Source: Flavobacteriaceae bacterium (GTDB lineage Bacteria; Bacteroidota; Bacteroidia; Flavobacteriales; Flavobacteriaceae). Taken from it: a stretch of 39,654 nucleotides of DNA. Below are positions 37,713 through 39,654 of the stretch, piece after piece. The stretch spans positions 1 through 39,654 of the forward strand of contig DAOUTI010000003.1 in assembly GCA_030626795.1 (NCBI GenBank), written 5' to 3'. The notes below the pieces were generated by a model. That model ran no database searches and was not told where the DNA came from. It saw nothing but the letters and a program-made list of their open reading frames with translations. A program made the position numbers and the translations under genes. The number at the start of each line of letters is the position of its first letter. Position 1 is the first letter of the stretch.

Positions 37713-38978
37713 TTATATTACAAATCCTTTAGGGATAACCGCACCCTTTTTAATTACTACAATTCCGTCTCTAACCACATAAGTTTCTGTTTCAGTATCT
37801 TTTAAATGCTTACCTCCATTGATTCTCACATCATCTCCAATACGGCAGTTTTTATCTATAATTGCATTTTTAATAAAACATCTTTCTCCGATACCTAATA
37901 AGATTTCAATATTGTTTTTCTCTATTTCTTCTAATGATTCGTAATAGTCGCTCCCCATCATATAAGTATTAATAACGGTAGATTCATTACCAATTCTAGA
38001 TCGAATACCTATTACTGAACGTTCTATTTTTGCGGCTTGAATGATACAACCTTCAGCTATAATTGTTTTGTTTTGAGTAGTCCCTGAAATTTTTGAAGTT
38101 GGCAACATTCTTGCTCTTGTGTAAACCCTCTTATTTTTATCGTAAAGATCAAATTTTGGCACATCATCGGTCAAGCCAATATTGGCTTCAAAAAAAGAAT
38201 CAATATTACCTATATCAGTCCAGTAGCCCTCATACTGGTAACTTAACACTTTGTGCTTATCAATAGCTTGAGGTATGATTTCTTTGCCAAAATCTACCGT
38301 GTCTGGATTTTCTAACAAATCAAATAATAACTTTTTATTGAAAATATAAATACCCATAGAGGCCAAATATTCTCTTCCTTCTGATTTCATTTCACCGCTT
38401 ACAGCTGATGTCCAATCTGGCAATAATTTCTTTTCAGGTTTTTCAATAAATGAGCTAATAAAACTATTTTTATCTGTTTTTAAAATCCCAAATCCTGTAG
38501 CATCTTTACCATCTACAGGCATTGTTGCAAGAGTAATATCTGCTTTTTTAGAGATATGTTCCTTTATCATCAAATTAAAGTCCATTTGATACAATTGATC
38601 TCCCGAAAGGATCAAACAATACTCAAATTCATGACTCTTTAAATGGTGTAAACTTTGGCGTACTGCATCGGCTGTACCTTGAAACCAACCTTCATTGTGA
38701 GGTGTTTGCTCAGCAGCTAAAACATCAACAAATGCTTTACTAAAAAAGCTAAAATGGTATGTGTTTTTGATATGTCTATTTAATGAAGCCGAATTAAACT
38801 GAGTCAATACATACATCCGTTTGATGTTAGAATTGATACAATTTGAGATGGGTATATCAACCAATCTATATTTTCCTGCAATTGGTACTGCAGGCTTTGA
38901 TCTACTTTCAGTTAGTGGGTACAGTCGTGAACCTTGGCCTCCTCCCAAAATAATAGCCAATACATTTTTTTCGAACAT
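37713..38978 (-). CDS. glgC: Glucose-1-phosphate adenylyltransferase
   Basis: AIILGGGQGSRLYPLTESRSKPAVPIAGKYRLVDIPISNCINS; GWFQGTADAVRQ; GYWTDIGNIDSFFEAN. Confidence 0.95.
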   Translation of the reverse strand: MFEKNVLAIILGGGQGSRLYPLTESRSKPAVPIAGKYRLVDIPISNCINSNIKRMYVLTQFNSASLNRHIKNTYHFSFFSKAFVDVLAAEQTPHNEGWFQGTADAVRQSLHHLKSHEFEYCLILSGDQLYQMDFNLMIKEHISKKADITLATMPVDGKDATGFGILKTDKNSFISSFIEKPEKKLLPDWTSAVSGEMKSEGREYLASMGIYIFNKKLLFDLLENPDTVDFGKEIIPQAIDKHKVLSYQYEGYWTDIGNIDSFFEANIGLTDDVPKFDLYDKNKRVYTRARMLPTSKISGTTQNKTIIAEGCIIQAAKIERSVIGIRSRIGNESTVINTYMMGSDYYESLEEIEKNNIEILLGIGERCFIKNAIIDKNCRIGDDVRINGGKHLKDTETETYVVRDGIVVIKKGAVIPKGFVI

Positions 38979-38981
38979 AAG

Positions 38982-39654
38982 TTAGTTGATTAAAGATTTG
39001 TATAAAGATAAATATTCTTTTGCTGATTTATCCCATGAGTGGTCAATTTTCATACAGTTTTTGCATACTTTTTTAAATTCTTCTTGATTTTTATAAAATT
39101 CAACTGCCCTGCCTATTGAATAAACTATGTCTTCAACAGAAACTTGGTCGTGACAGATACCAAAACCTCCTTCATCACCAATATCAATAACGGTATCTTT
39201 CAATCCTCCAATTCTTCTTACAATAGGTATGGTTCCATAACGCAATGCATACATTTGATTTAAACCACAGGGTTCAACTCTTGATGGCATCAATAAAAAA
39301 TCTGAGCCAGCATAAATTTGATGCGCCAATACTTCATTATAACCAATATAAACATTGTATTTATCACTAAATGTTGTAGTTAATGTTTTTAACTGATTTT
39401 CCGTTTCTGTATTTCCGCTACCTAAAACTAAAATATTTATATCGTGTTTTAGTAGAGTTTTATAAAAAGCCTCTGGAAATAAATCGGCTCCTTTTTCATA
39501 AACTAGTCTCCCGATAAAAGAAAAAAGCGGCTTATTTGGATCTAAATCAAATTGCTTACACAGCAATTTTTTATTGATTTTTTTTCCAGAAACAACATTT
39601 GATAAAGCATAATTTTTTTCTAACATATTATCCGTTTCCGGATTCCATACTTTA
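38982..39654 (-). CDS. glgA: Glycogen synthase, C-terminal part; 5' end outside window
   Basis: Frame open through the window end (KVWNPETDNMLEKNYALSN); FSFIGRLVYEKGADLFPEAF, LLMPSRVEPCGLNQMYALRYGTIPIVRRIGGLKDTV. Confidence 0.93.
   Translation of the reverse strand, partial: KVWNPETDNMLEKNYALSNVVSGKKINKKLLCKQFDLDPNKPLFSFIGRLVYEKGADLFPEAFYKTLLKHDINILVLGSGNTETENQLKTLTTTFSDKYNVYIGYNEVLAHQIYAGSDFLLMPSRVEPCGLNQMYALRYGTIPIVRRIGGLKDTVIDIGDEGGFGICHDQVSVEDIVYSIGRAVEFYKNQEEFKKVCKNCMKIDHSWDKSAKEYLSLYKSLIN

Overview
AT-rich chromosomal segment of a Bacteroidota genome, most likely Flavobacteriaceae (inferred from gene content and from TTG-N19/20-TAnnTTTG promoters). Reading left to right: mrdA(PBP2)-rodA; rpsT, tRNA-Glu and proS on the minus strand; a Gly/Tyr- then Arg/Ser-rich lipoprotein next to an OmpP1/FadL-like porin; an OmpA-like/H3TH membrane protein pair; a surface-polysaccharide operon (Wzz, Wzx, GT2, GT4, Wzy-like, DUF1972-type GT, second polymerase/ligase-like, WcaJ-like); a group of small exported proteins that look like lysozyme inhibitors plus a CsgG/TolB-like protein; a truncated ABC-2 permease; a methyltransferase; an SDR / acyl-CoA dehydrogenase / histidine phosphatase / APH-like kinase / 3-hydroxyacyl-CoA dehydrogenase cluster; sucB-sucA; tRNA-Asn; an ECF sigma factor with a membrane partner; and a glycogen/alpha-glucan locus (GH31, glgB, glgC, glgA partial). 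The strongest system-level candidate is the 21.9-27.1 kb cluster. It resembles a dissociated ACAD10/ACAD11- or Lva-type 4-hydroxyacyl-CoA (phosphorylate-then-eliminate) pathway with an added phosphatase. Other leads are: a structured intergenic element at about 22.8-22.98 kb; a flippase ORF without a canonical start, in frame with Wzz behind one TAA; a polymerase/ligase with an extra N-terminal extracytoplasmic domain; and a putative lysozyme-inhibitor pair. No CRISPR array, transposase, integrase or recognisable defence system was seen.
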